Positions 52,251 through 64,000 of a stretch of DNA of 64,000 nucleotides are shown here, piece by piece. Under the pieces are notes generated by a model. It searched no databases. It saw only the letters and a list, made by a program, of their open reading frames with translations, and was not told the DNA's origin. Each line of letters starts with the position of its first letter. Position 1 is the first letter of the stretch. The stretch comes from Marsupella aquatica (taxonomy: Eukaryota; Marchantiophyta): assembly GCA_973895155.1 (NCBI GenBank), contig OZ316894.1, positions 22,072,001 through 22,136,000 on the forward strand. Reading direction: 5' to 3'. Position numbers and translations under genes: made by a program.

Positions 52251-54620
52251 TTTTTTTAATCCTAGTGACGGCACGGAGTGGGTAACAAAAAGCATTGCGC
52301 GTTGCGTCTGCTGCTGCTGTACCACTGGAGCCCATACTGCCTTTTAGGGGATGCCATGCTGGTACACAATATAATTATTCTCCTTCTCCAATCCAGCATC
52401 TCCAACGTCTATTTTATCTCTTTGTTAATCGCTACCGTCCACTCTCACACTTGGAGTTCAGGAAGGTTCGGACGGCCTTGGTCAATCCATCAATGGACTG
52501 ACTGATTGACCGGAGGTGGGTGAGTACGGGAAGTAGGTCGGTGGCTGAAGACGAAGGAGGATTGGAGGACCGATGATTATTAAGCCTCCTTAGTTATCTT
52601 CATGGGAATAATTTAGTTTAATTTATTTTAATTTAATTTAGTGGAGATTTGGGTCACCAAAATTACTCAATAATATTTTTAACCAAATAAGAAATGAGCC
52701 AAAAATGACCGTAATGGGCTCCCATGGCTTCAGGGGACAATGCCAGTTTAACAATGATATGGTAGGCAATCACAATATTCTTTCAACTAGTCTGAGCGGT
52801 TTGAATGTAAATAGTGGTTAAAGACCTTGCAAAAAAGGCCTTGCAACACAAAAAAAGTTTTTGTTGCCAACACTTCACATTCAAATGTTTTCCAATTGTC
52901 AGTAATCTCGACAAAAGCTTATATTTTAATTTTAAATGAAAAGCCAAAAGAGTAAGTTCTCCATCGCTTCCTGTTTGCCACCTGCATTTAGATAAGTATG
53001 CTCTTAAAATCATGGTATTGAAGTTTCACTCTAGACAATAAGCCCTAACAATATCTTTTGATTGCCCATATAATTGGATGCACTGTCAAGTGCAGACCAG
53101 GTTTTCTTCAGTAGCAGCAGAGAGCCCCTTTGATCCCATTGGAAGGGGAAGCTGATTAATGAACCATTGTTGAAGAGGGGCAGAAATCTGAGGCCCGGAC
53201 TGGAAAAGGAGTTGGTGACTCAGTATATTGGCATTTGAGAATTCGGTGCATAGTAAAACAAAGTGGATCTGATGGCCGCAAACTTCCTGCCTCCAGGAGT
53301 TTGGAAGTGTTAGGGATTCTACACTTCAAGTGCATTTTCTATGGTCAGCTCATTTGTTTTTACCCCATCTATTGGCACCTAAACCCAATGGAGGTGGGGA
53401 GTGGGTGGCAAGCCATTAGGATGTCGAGTGAAGAGGATGGCAATACCGCCTGGTTGTCCCTTGGGATTGCTGGCGAGTGAGGCATGGGATCAGGTCAGTA
53501 CTTGGTGGCCTGCCCACAGTTTTTGGCCAAAATGTATATTTGTTGAAGTCACAGCAGACTGATCAATTTTGGCAATATTTCGTTAATGAACGACACTATG
53601 ACTAATTAGATTTTCTAATTTGACTTAGCGAGACGAAAATAAATCAATCAATCAATCAAAAGGTATCTTATGATTTTCTCATTTAAAGCAGCCTGGTGCA
53701 AAACTCAATATATATATATATATTTTTAACTGAATATATTAAACTTATTAGTTTAATGAAATCCATGTTTTAGTGGGCCCCAAAACGATCAGACCAAATA
53801 CATCATTTGTGATCTTGAGTAGTTGGGTTCAAAGCTTGGACGAATGGTTTCCCACTCTCACATATTCATAAGGCTGGAGGTACCTCGTGGAACACGTTTA
53901 ACTACAGTAAATCTTTGAGGTTTCTGTGCCCCGCACACTACTCCCAAAAAGAAATCAAGCCCCCATAGACCTAAAATGTCTGACAAATTGTCGCCCAGAC
54001 CAACCCCGATGGTCTGCAGTAAAAAACTTTGTTTGTACTCAGATAGCACTTTTCGTTTGTAAGAAAGATCAAACTTTTGTGGTCCACAGTAACCTGGTTG
54101 CAAGATTCATGGGACTGGTCCACTCAAGCAATGCTTTCCCTACTACAACTACAACAAGAAAAAAGTAATGGGAAAACAAATCATGAAAAACCTTATCTTA
54201 TGCGTACCTATAGAAAGACAGGATGAAGGGTATGCCATGACGATGATGATGTAGTAAGACCTCACCCTCCCAATGGACGCAATGTAGCTCATCTTGACCT
54301 CCAGTCTGACCTTTGGTGTTCCCAAGGCACTCAATGCTTAATCCATAGTACTATTCACTTGGACTAGCCTAGTAGCCCTGGAAATGTATTTATTGCATTC
54401 ACCTATCCCTGCCCTGCCCTGCCCTTAAAAACTAAAATTATGTCAATTTTTCCAAAGAAGTCAAGATTTTGGTCTAAACCCCACTTTTTGGGTGGCCTTG
54501 TTATCTACGAGGAGGGGCCGCATGGGAATTTTAACTCAACACCTCGACCTCCCACTCGGATGAATTACCATACACCCACAGCCTGCTAGACAAAATGAGA
54601 TAAAATGATGGTCCAATTGG
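52251..54620. other. Intergenic, no gene recognised
   Basis: Simple sequence at 53643-53660 (AATC units) and 53711-53724 (TA units). A GCCCT triplet repeat occurs near 54412. No gene is recognised. Confidence 0.4.
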
Positions 54621-54722
54621 TAGTACTTATATCCATATCATGTGCTCAAGGCGGCTCAAGGCTTTGGGCAATAGGTGCACTTATATCCATATCATGTGCT
54701 CAAGGCTTGGGCAGTAGGTGCA
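54621..54722 (+). repeat. Tandem duplication, ~52-bp unit
   Basis: ACTTATATCCATATCATGTG followed by CTCAAGGC and a GGGCA.TAGGTGCA ending occurs twice, at about 54625 and 54679. Confidence 0.85.
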
Positions 54723-55447
54723 GACAGCCTGATAGTGCCATTAAGGGACATCCAGGGATCCATTGCAACAACTGTAGTGCTTGGGGACACAGCACAACAA
54801 CATAGATTGCCCATTTTTCTTGTGCCGCTTGGATCTGAGTGGCAAGTTAGAACAACTTGATTGAAGGGGTGCACTTGGCTGTAATTTTTTTTTCTTTCTT
54901 TTCACTATATTTTGTGTAATTTGCACTTGTGTGAAAAAACCAGAAAATTTAGTCTATGTGATTGCAGGTAAACTTGATTGATGTGTTCTCTGGATGATTG
55001 AGGATACAACAGATTTGCTCAATTTGTAAAAATGTATGATAGCCAATAAAACTCATTTCCTCTTGAAAGTGCATGGACTTATGGAACTCAAGAGTATGGC
55101 TGGAGGGCTAGAAGCCAAGGGCTTGCAATGGCACACTCAATGTGTTGTGTTTAGTTGTAAATTTAAAGCTCAATGTAATTGGGTGCCCAATTTATAGCTC
55201 AATGTAGTTGGGCACCCAAGTCGTGCATTACCCACTTTTGTGAGTTATTCTGTTTCATATGCTTTCCGAGAAAAATTAATTCCAAGAATGTTCTCCATTT
55301 TTAATATTAATAACCTATTTTACTTTATAAAAGATATATATAATTAGAAAATATTCTATAAACATGAGTTTATAATACGTTATTTTTCCTCCTATATTTT
55401 TTAGAATTTAGTTATTTTTTATCAAAAATAACTATTTTGGATCGCGC
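54723..55447. other. Intergenic, increasingly AT-rich
   Basis: The AT content rises strongly after 55260. A short direct repeat (GCTCAATGTA.TTGGG..CCCAA) lies at about 55170-55220. No gene is recognised. Confidence 0.4.
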
Positions 55448-55810
55448 GTGGTTCCTAAGATTTTTGATAGTAAACCGTCAAGAGAAGAGGTTGAGCAAAC
55501 ATCAAAGGGAAACAAGAAAGCAAAAAAAAATTACGCAAGGTTGTTAGAGAAGGACAATGACAAGATAGAGAAATTGAAAAAATCAATTCACCTGGACTAT
55601 GCGTCCTGGGCTCATATGTACATTTGTATCATTGCTGGGGAAATAGTTAACTTTTTGAGGGGGACTCAGCCCATAGTCCATGTACCCAGTGCGCCCATAC
55701 TTATAGTTTTGGATACAATATTAGGTAAAATAGAGAATGATATCAAAACATTATGTAATAGGATGGTAGTGCAACAAAATAGGCATGCTCAATTGCACCA
55801 GAAGATGTAG
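55448..55810 (+). other. Unassigned open frame (120 aa) in AT-rich DNA
   Basis: Reads MVPKIFDSKPSREEVEQTSK, then a lysine-rich helical stretch (NKKAKKNYARLLEKDNDKIE), then a hydrophobic segment and a C-terminal helix. No family is recognised. The AT-rich codons and the proximity of a LINE suggest a fragment of a mobile element or chance. Confidence 0.2.
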
Positions 55811-56643
55811 AAGTCTGTTTAATAGACATAAAAAAATGTGAAAGATATCATTCCTAATCAGTTTATGCTATTGGTAGCAGGGAAAGATGTAGAACTAGTA
55901 TGTGGGCCCAACTCAATTTTTTTCTTGCATTGGTAATATTATATTGGTTTTTTTACTAGTTCTTTTTTCTTAATATCTTTTCTGGTCATCAAGTCCGCAA
56001 AAACCCTTCGCACCTTCATTGCCTAGCACAAGAATCTCCCTTGTGGTCTGTGTGTGCCCTCCCTTGTAGTCTGTGCCAAGGTAAAAGGGAAAAAAAACAC
56101 AAATAGTCTTGAAATGTTTATTGTCATAATCATACAATCTTTGTGAGGGAAACCAATGATGTATCCAAATATGGTGCCAAGAACTTAGAATCTTGAAGCT
56201 TTTAGTGGGATACATAATATTGTCATCCCTTCTTTGTTTTCACCTCTTTCATGTTTTTTCACCTCCTTGAGTAATCCACATTGCAGCTCTTCATTGTAGT
56301 TGTCACCTTGCTTTTTCTCATGACAATTTGTTCATCACAAGGGTAAGCCATGAACAATATTGGAGGCAAGGAGCTAGGCAATCACATACTGTATATCATT
56401 GTTTCTCAACATTTTTATGCAATGGATATGTATTGGATTTGTCTATAAAAATATGAGATGTTTTTAAAAGTAGTTAAATTTTGCATAAGTAAAAGTTGAC
56501 ATCACTAGCAAACAAATTCATAAACTAAAAAAATATTAATAGCATTGGTTTTTAATTGTTTTGTGAGGAGACAAGTATACTTTTTGTTTGAAAATTGTAC
56601 TTTATTCATCTTGATTTGTCTAGTAATGACAAATGTTAAAACA
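55811..56643. other. AT-rich intergenic, no gene recognised
   Basis: AT-rich, with no recognised gene. Forms the 5' flank of the second LINE. Confidence 0.4.
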
Positions 56644-56654
56644 AAATTTTTATC

Positions 56655-57948
56655 TGAGGCTGAGGTGCTAGTGGAAGTTGAGAAGCAATGTAAGACGCTG
56701 TTTGCTTCGGAAGAGTTGACAAGTGAGGAGAGCCAGGCAGTAAGAGAGGCGAGAAGGAGATTATTGGCTAATACAAGGAAGGCATTGACAGAGGTGAAGA
56801 TGAATGCACTTGAGGCATTACCACTATTAAAAGAAGTGAAGGAGGTCTTGTGGCTGCTTCCAGATGATAAGACTCCTAGACCAGATGGGCTTACGGCGAA
56901 GGTGTTCCGAAGCTGCTGGGAATTTATCAAGGAAGATTTAATGGAGATGATACAGGCGTTTTGGATGACAGGAGAACTGGGGAATAATATTAAAGGGGGT
57001 ATCATCAAATTCATTCCAAAGAAGCCAGACAAGAGAAGATTCAAGGATTGGCGACCATTGACAATGCTTAACACTGTCTATAAGATTATAGCCAAATTGT
57101 TGGCATTGAGACTAAAAGTGGTGATACACAAGCTGATTAGTGTCCAGCAGACCGGTTTCATACCCGGGCGACACATTCTGGAGAACATTTCGATAACATG
57201 GCTGACAGCTGATTGGATTAAGCACAAGAAATGTGATTCTCTATTTTTGAAGCTGGATTTTGAGAAAGCATTTGACAAAGTGACGCACTCGTATATATGG
57301 GAGACCATGCATTTATTGGGTCTGAGTGCTCACTTTATCTTGCTGGTGAAGGCACTGTTAAATAATGCATACTCTCGAGTGCATGTTAATGGAATGTTCT
57401 CAGGTGAGATCCCGCTGCTGCGAGGAGTAAGATAGGGATGTCCACTCTCTCCGTTGCTTTTTGCAATCTCCACTCAACCGCTCATGGACTTTTTACATGC
57501 AGAAATACGAGGAGGAAGACTTACTGGATTACAGATTGCACGAGGGCTAACAATATGTTACAAACTTTTTGCGGACGATGTGGGGATGTTTATCCCTGCG
57601 TCGGAGGTGGCATTTAATCAGGCTCGAGAGGCATTGGGATGCTATGAGATTGCTTCAGGAGCACGGCTAAATCTGCGCAAGTCTATTGTCGTCCCACTGG
57701 AGTTGGAGATGATCCCGGAGTGGCTAGAGAGGACGGGATGTGCAATTAGCAGGGAGGGGGAAGTGCAGAAATACCTGGGGGCACCAATTGGCCGAAACTT
57801 ACAGACAACACAATTGCATGATTTCTGTTTAGATAAAATTGCACAAAGACTCTCTTTTTGGTCCACCAGAATGTTGTCTTTCACAGGAAGAACTTTGTTG
57901 ATTAAGCATGTATTACAAGCCATACCAGTCTATCATATGATGTTCTGA
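56655..57948 (+). pseudogene. LINE reverse transcriptase with one in-frame stop
   Basis: Runs through the whole RT: LWLLPDDKTPRPDGLTAKVF, FIPKKPDKRRFKDWRPLTML, a QQTGFIPGRHILENI block, LFLKLDFEKAFDKVTHSYIW (motif A), GVR-stop-GCPLSPLLFAIST (motif B), LFADDVGMF (motif C) and LSFTGRTLLIKHVLQAIPVYH. The only break up to 57948 is a TAG at 57433-57435, where the family has Gln; a single C-to-T change would produce it. Both catalytic Asp pairs are preserved. Confidence 0.9.
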
Positions 57949-58513
57949 AAATCGTCGACTGAATTAGCCAAGAAGATGACTGCACTGTGTAGAAATTTTC
58001 TATGGGGAATTCGCTGGGAGGTAAGAAGGTACCGCTGGTGGCATGGGCTACATTAGCGCGACCTAAAATGATGGGGGGACTAGGATTCAAGGACTTTCAA
58101 GGCCACTCTGATGCTTTGCTGAGTTGATGGCTGACTAAAGCGCTGGATGACCCTTCCTTGGAGTGGGCGCAGCTGTTTGGGGAGAATCTAAGATTGGCCA
58201 AGTGGCATAACTTTAAAGGAATACGCAGGATAGGTACTCAATGAGAGATGAAATTTTGTTGTGCTCTCCTTCAAATTTTGGGAGGTTGAGATACACTTGG
58301 AGTTTATGGAAAGCTTGGGAACCCCTTCGGTCACATCTGATGTTTTGTCCGGCAGATGGGACTATCCCGGGGCACTGGAAGATGAAGAACCTGATCAAAT
58401 GCTTGCAGGGATTTCAATCGTTAACGAAAGACTCTCAAAGCTCAATAGCTGAGGTGTGTGGTAGGATTGGACTCAAAAGAGTGGATGACTTGTGGTCGGT
58501 GATTGGAGGTTGA

Positions 58514-59299
58514 TTGTCAATTATGGAAAGAATTGACAGGGTGAGAGGTATCAATAGTGAATTACGATTGCTGAGTAGACAAGTCATTAGTTCTATTTGT
58601 TCTGCAAGGCAGTGTCTAACAGGAGGGGAGACAAAACCTGAGTTCTGGCGATGGGTGGACAGTGAAGAGAGGATGAGAGAATTCAGGATTGACAGCAAGA
58701 AAGTGTATCAGCTGCTAAGACCACAAGGATCAGATATATGTAGACTTAACAGAATATGGGGCGGAGATAGGAACGAGAGAGAATGGAGTAAGCTTTGGCA
58801 TAATCTCTGGACTTTGGACCTCTCAACAAGAGCTAAGACATTTCTTTGGAGGATTACGGCTCAAGGACTGTTTTCAGGAGTTAGAGCTCTCAAGATCGGC
58901 AAAGGAACAGGGAAATGTTTGCTGTGTAGTAATTCTTGGGAAAATATTCCGCATATATTCTTTGAGTGTATACATGCTAGGAGATGCTGGAGGTTAACAT
59001 TAGACTGTTTGATTGGGTGCTTTACTTGGCCCTGTGTGGAACTCCTTCCAATGTTGGACTCCACTCTGGGGAGAGACTGCACTCAGACGATTCGAGCTTG
59101 TATATTGTATCAAGTACTTTGGACTATTTGGCTTGGCAGGAACGAGCAGACCTTTGACAATAGGAAACAAAGGAAATTTGACCTCAACCTGGTCTTATCA
59201 GAGATAGCAGACATGATAGCAGACATGTTATACGCTTGTATTAGGTCTTCTACTCCAGTAGAAAGCATACCAGGCTGCTTAGAGCTAAGGAGATGGTAG
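58514..59299 (+). pseudogene. LINE C-terminal region (zf-RVT)
   Basis: After several frame changes between 57949 and 58513, this frame holds the C-terminal part: VYQLLRPQGSD, LWTLDLSTRAKTFLWRITAQ, the zinc cluster CLLCSNSWENIPHIFFECIH, and VLWTIWLGRNEQTFDNRK. The same arrangement is seen in the fragment at 8631-9404. Confidence 0.85.
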
Positions 59300-59589
59300 A
59301 AGAGATTAGGATCAAGCGATTGCCTGGGATTAGGACTAGGATAGTGTCTTAAAAGGATTAAAGATCAGGAGGTTAGAGAGGAGTGAGGCCACTGGGTGAA
59401 TGGGTCTTTGGGTCCTGGCAGTAGGGGCTAAGAATGTCCTGCTTCCGGGTGGCACCTGGCTGTATGTTGAGCATTCATTTGCTCTGTGGTCCTTTTGGGG
59501 CTCTTTTTTGTTTATTGAAGGCGTTCAAGGTCCCCCCCTCCGTGGGGTTCAAGCGGAAAAAAATAAAAATAAAAATAAAATTTTTCATC

Positions 59590-60661
59590 AATTTTAATGG
59601 CAAATGGAAACCAAGAAAAAAAACATATAAATGTAGAGTCATAATGATCATGTTGAAAGAGACTACTTTTATATAGAGCCACCTTTATGAGAGGAGAAAT
59701 ATTTTATTTTATTTTTTTTCAAATGTATGTTTACTAATCAATAAAAAGTTATAGACTTATTTTTGTAGAGATTTTATAATAATAGAATAATTAAATGTTT
59801 TGAGAATAGCTTATTATGCTTGAATATGTAAGTAACTTTGAGATGATGCTTATAATTTTTTTGGTGTGTATATTTCTGACTAGGGCCTAGGGGGTGATGG
59901 ACTCAATGGGAGACAAGATCTTTTTTTAAGATTTCTCCTTGTGATTATGATCAAGGTAAGTGTTTGTATCATTGCATATTTTTTATAACTAGAATTTGTG
60001 TTGATTTGTTACTTGTGAAGTGACTTCATATTTTGTCCATCCAATTCTAAACATGAGCAATTTTGCTAGACAAATTTTGGCGTCACTAAGAAACAACCCC
60101 AAACTTTCATCAATGCTTGAAATAGAGGTTTATTTCTCTCTTTTTCTTTCTCCATTAAATTATTGTGATTGCTTAAAATGTTCTCTTATAAAACTAAATC
60201 AAAGCATGCACTCTATTCTACTTTAAAATCTAATTTTCACACACATAATATTTATCATATTATTGTTTATTTTAAAATAAATTATCAAAAAGGTTTAAAC
60301 TTATATCATTGTCATATCTGGATGCAAAAATATTAGTATATTGATAATTTACCACAACACTTAAATATTTTTATTTGAATAATCATAGATTTTTTCAATC
60401 TTAACTAAAATGTAAGTATTAGTAATGTGCATTCTATTTGTAGAAGCAATGCTCTTGGTAGGTAGATGAGTCTTTTCTAATTTTGTTTCATATTGTTATG
60501 GTTATCTTAGCACATTACATATTAAGAAAGTGAAATTTGCCCTTTGTTACAAAAATTAAGAAGTTAGTTGTTTGTACCTAAAGATATTCACTTATGTTTA
60601 TTATCAATCTGATACTATAATTACAAGGTCCATATCATATTATTCAAGTTAAGGTAATAAA
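59590..60661. other. AT-rich intergenic, no gene recognised
   Basis: Strongly AT-rich; no gene or structured element is recognised. Confidence 0.45.
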
Positions 60662-60836
60662 CTATAATACACACATATGCAAGGGTGGGTATACTGTTTG
60701 ACACCAACTATAAGTTCAAAATCAATAAAGTTACAAGTTAAGGTATATTGTTTGACACCAACTATAAGTTCAAAGTCAATAAAGTTACAAGTTAAGGTAT
60801 ACTGTTTAACACCAACTATAATTAAGTTCAAAATCT
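60662..60836 (+). repeat. Minisatellite block 1, ~57-bp short form
   Basis: Three copies of GTATA(C/T)TGTTT(G/A)ACACCAA, CTATAAGTTCAAA and TCAATAAAGTTACAAGTTAA. They lack the CATTCTGGTACACACAT half of the unit seen in block 2, except at the left end. Confidence 0.88.
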
Positions 60837-61216
60837 TACTATAAAACTACCAACTGAAATCTACTTTTAAGAGCCTAGGTCTAGAGTGAAGCCTCTAGAC
60901 TGTAACTCTATGACCATCATGTGCATGGGAGAAACTCATGAGATGGCTATAATGTATGCACATGCCAGATTTTCATGATAATTTCTATAGGCAGTATGGC
61001 CCCACCACAACATATGTGCATAGAAGATGGATGTGTGTACAAAAAGTCTCATGTGCACATAAAGGAGAATGGTATATTATATATGATTATTATTAAAATG
61101 ATGAATTTTTTTATCATTTCATTAACCTTCAAAGAATATGAATAGAGAATATATTTTGATAATGCTTTTATTGTCCTCTCTGCTATCTACGTTCAAAGAA
61201 CGGGTAGTCGGGGCTA
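60837..61216. other. Spacer between minisatellite blocks
   Basis: AT-rich, non-repetitive; no gene recognised. Confidence 0.4.
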
Positions 61217-61853
61217 GTCAATAAAGCTACAAGTTAAGGTCTATTGTTTGACACCAACTATAAGTTCAAAATCAATAAAGTTACAAGTTAAGGCATTCTA
61301 GTACACACAACTGCAAGGGTCAGTGTACTATTTGACTCCAGTTGGAACTTCAAAATAAATATAATGTACAAGTCAGGGCATTCTGGTACACACATCTACA
61401 AGGGTCGGTATACTATTTGACCCCAATTGTAACTTTTAAATCAATATAATGTTACAAGTTAGGGCATGCTGGTACATACATCTACAAGGGTCGGTGTACT
61501 GTTTGACCCCAATTGTAACTTTAAAATCAATATAAGGTTACAAGTTAAGTTATTCTGGTACACACATCTGCAAGGGTCCGTGACTGTTTGACCCTAGTTG
61601 TAACACTCAAAATCAATATAAGGTTACAATTTAAGGCATTCTGGTACACACATCTGCAAGGGTCTACTGTTTGACTCTAGTTGTAACACTCAAAATCAAT
61701 ATAAGGTTACAAGTTAAAGGCATTCTGGTACACACATCTACAAGGGTTGGTATAATGTTTGACCTTAGTTGTAACTTCAAAATCAATAAAGTCATAAGTT
61801 AAGGCAATTGGTACACACATATGCAAGGGTTTGAGTATTGTTAAACAAGTTGT
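61217..61853 (+). repeat. Minisatellite block 2, ~85-bp unit, about 7 copies
   Basis: The unit is roughly CATTCTGGTACACACATCTG, CAAGGGTCGGT.TACTGTTTGA, CCCCA.TTGTAAC, AAAATCAATATAAGGTTACA, AGTTAAGG. Copies of the GTACACACA landmark lie near 61299, 61383, 61471, 61557, 61644, 61727 and 61811. Copies differ by substitutions and small indels, so the array is moderately old and is not a CRISPR. Confidence 0.92.
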
Positions 61854-64000
61854 AATAATTTAAAAAATGGTATAATACTCTAGAGTTTACATTACAATAA
61901 TCTAACATTAAACTTCAAAACAATATTTTCATAACTAAGCCCTTCCAGTTGTTAACATCTTAGTAATCCTTGCATTAAACTTCAATGTAAGCTTCCCATG
62001 ACCAAACCCAAGCTTATTCACTCCACCTTCCTCAAGATCTTTGACCCCTAGTTATATTTCTAATATTCTTTCCCCAATTTACTTGTACATAGTGCCCTTC
62101 AAGAGCCAGGGTTGAGTGAAGCTTTATATGTTTCTTACCAAGCTTATTTATTAGTGCAAAATTTGTTAATTGTCTTTTAAAATCCACTTTATACCCAACC
62201 TGGACATAACAATACTTTATGGATGTTTCAATATTGCTCTTTTTCAAAGCTCAACTACTAGCCATTCATTAGGCATCATAAAGGGCATAACCTACTTATG
62301 TCAAATCCAAGCATGGATAGGTTTAGTTTGATAGAGTTGTTTGCGTCAAGAAGTGACATTACTCTTCACACAAGTCTTCACACACAAAAGCGATAATTAT
62401 AGGTGGTTGGATTCAAAACATTAATGGTATGAAAGTTCTTTTTGAGTTAAGGGACCACACGAGTATTTGCACACAAAAGAAATCTGGACGGTTGGATTCA
62501 AAATATCTGACTGTATGAAAGTTCATTTTAACTTGAGAGACCACACACGTCTTCACACACAAAATGGATGTAGATCCTTCAATTCAAATCATCTAATGGT
62601 TGGACATTTATGGGGTGACATGGAATTTTCACAGAATTTTCAGATTTAAGGAAGTCTCTAACTGGACCCGTAAAAACTAGAATTGTAAAAGTTATTGGAG
62701 TAGTGTCTAGTTGCCATGGTTTGTGAATCATTATGAAAGTCATGGTGTTAGGAGAAAAGCTGTAGATAGCCCTCATGCGGCTAAGAAAATATGACTTGTG
62801 CCCCAAGGGGAATAATTGTGTGCTCCTGACACTTTACTATCAAGAACTGCAACTAAATATGCTGCAGACAGTGGGTGGTCTTGCAGGGCCTTACCGACTC
62901 ATTGAGTTGTTGCAAGATCATAGGGCCACATTCAATGACCCCAAATTTTCGAATCTACTGTAGTGACACTGCGATCTCAGAGTTGATAATCAAGCAGATC
63001 ATCATTCTTGAATATCCCCTAAACTTGCATTTTGTTCAAATGTGGTAGAAGGTAGATCACGGAAAGATCTACCTTGGTGTGGTGTTGACTGCAGATGGAG
63101 AAATTGTGAGTATGGAGAAATGTTTTTAAGTGATTTTGGACTTGTAAGCCATTCCTAAGAATCATCTTCTGTTGTGTCGCTTCCTGATTTTAATGCTAAA
63201 GGTCATGAGGTGAACATCTCTATGTCTTTCTCAAAGTTTGCCCTCTTTGGACGCAATTGAGGTCGATGGTGTGATGATCCTCCCAGCTTCGTCACCTGGC
63301 TGTAGACTTGACAGCTAATTAATGAATTTCAACCACATTAATCGTTGTTTCTGTGTTAATGATGCGGATTTCTCCCAACGTTAAGCTAGATTGTTCTTCT
63401 TTCCTCCAGTCTTCTCATAATGGCATCTTTCTTACTTCAAATCTTGAACGGAACCTTCATTAATATTCTGGAAGCTCACTTAAAAGCAGGTTTTCAAAAA
63501 GCACTTGTAGTATTGAGGTCGATGGATTAGTTTTACACGAGAAACTGGACTGATTACTATTATACCAGGGCAGATATTGAAATTCCAATTGGATCTTTCC
63601 TCCATCGGATTTCCTTCTGTACCCTTTGTTTCTAATGTCATCTAATCTGCCTACTTGGAGTCTTTGGCGGTCAAGCCCACTACATATACAATAGGACAGT
63701 CCTCCGAGTCATCATCAGATCTGAGGACCAAAGCATTGCTTTGTTTGCCAATGAACTGTGCGCCTACCTTCCATAAGCTGATGTTAATTTTGGTTGTCGT
63801 TGCAATGGATGTATATTGTCCCAGTCAGTTTAATTTTGGTGAATGCAGTCACTCAATTTGCAAACTTGCCGGAAGACGGAGCTCCTGGTCAGGGAGCTGT
63901 AGGGACGCAGCCGTGAGGAGGTGGTCCGGGGGCAGGAGCTGCTTGCAGCCGGTGAATGACTGTTGCTCTTAAATTAATGCTGCTCTTTGTCGATGTATCT
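61854..64000. other. Intergenic, no gene recognised
   Basis: AT-rich until about 62300, then mixed. A degenerate repeat (CACACACAAAA, GGTTGGATTCAAAA, ATGAAAGTTC) recurs at about 62390, 62470 and 62555. The frame 63655-63972 has no domain; its GC-rich end (63870-63960) differs in composition from its surroundings and may be the edge of a gene or element beyond the window. Confidence 0.35.

Larger units (their letters stand above)
56644..59589 (+). mobile_element. Second L1-type LINE copy, 5'-truncated
   Basis: Coding begins near 56655 inside ORF2 upstream of the RT, so the element lacks the 5' UTR, ORF1 and endonuclease. It ends with a GC-rich 3' segment (GTTCAAGGTCCCCCCCTCCG) and an A-rich tail with AAAAAT units at 59557-59580. 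AAAATTTTT(C)ATC at both ends (about 56644 and 59577) may be an imperfect target-site duplication. It belongs to the same broad L1 group as the copy at 7.8-10.5 kb (shared GVRQGCPLSPLLFA-like block, ATQPLM/STQPLM, YLG(S/A)PIG) but is a clearly different lineage. It is surrounded by AT-rich DNA. Confidence 0.85.

Noticed and set aside
61217-61853. Repeat array considered as a CRISPR
   Set aside because: The whole 85-bp unit is repeated with no unique spacers, and the sequence is a eukaryotic nuclear one; it is a minisatellite.
1-64000. tRNA, rRNA and LTR retrotransposon searches by eye
   Set aside because: No convincing cloverleaf, rRNA segment, or paired long terminal repeats with gag-pol were found; GGTTCGA-like strings at 36900 and 38384 lie in the RT element and have no tRNA context.

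Overview
This is nuclear DNA from a land plant or close streptophyte relative, most likely a bryophyte-grade lineage (an inference of low-to-moderate confidence). The evidence is plastid-targeted plant families (a CYP74 cytochrome P450, an OEP16 envelope channel, a DUF1995 protein, a plastid DnaJ protein), spliced genes with GT-AG introns, TTTAGGG-type repeats, a telo-box upstream of a ribosomal protein gene, and plant L1-type LINEs. Genes are sparse (about eight in 64 kb) and several are intronless, so this is not a compact algal or Selaginella-like genome.

Layout. 1-5.2 kb: no recognisable gene; old dispersed repeats. 5.3-5.7 kb: a small unrecognised Lys/Arg/Ser-rich protein (+). 7.8-10.5 kb: a 5'-truncated LINE (-) bounded by a perfect 16-bp target-site duplication. 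11-13.5 kb: repeats. 13.95-14.56 kb: OEP16-type channel (-) with an added charged, LEA-like N-terminus. 17.4-18.5 kb: plastid DUF1995 protein (-). 19-24 kb: many short tandem duplications. 24.36-24.67 kb: MPP6/MPHOSPH6 exosome cofactor (-). 25-30 kb: unassigned open frames. 32.5-35.5 kb: a seven-exon RAD1 gene (-) of the 9-1-1 DNA-damage clamp, visible only after splicing short exons together. 36.8-39.6 kb: a decayed reverse transcriptase plus zinc-knuckle/nuclease-like element lying between terminal inverted repeats, and containing an interleaved inverted-repeat scar with a short telomeric tract. 39.8-40.7 kb: RPL5 (uL18, +). 41.9-44.55 kb: a plastid-type DnaJ gene (-) whose central exon plus intron has been tandemly amplified to four copies. 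45-47.8 kb: tandem duplications and a perfect 26-bp hairpin. 48.5-50.2 kb: CYP74, allene-oxide-synthase-like (-). 50.2-56.6 kb: repeats and AT-rich DNA. 56.65-59.58 kb: a second LINE (+), broken by an in-frame stop. 60.66-61.85 kb: an ~85-bp minisatellite. The remainder to 64 kb holds nothing recognised.

The genes do not form a pathway or operon; they are independent eukaryotic loci. Three recurrent themes stand out: plastid function, RNA/DNA maintenance (MPP6, RAD1, RPL5), and a high load of young 2-4-copy tandem duplications (periods about 45-280 bp), one of which has reshaped a coding gene. The best candidates for something undescribed are the TIR-bounded RT/nuclease element, the LEA-OEP16 fusion and the DnaJ exon array.
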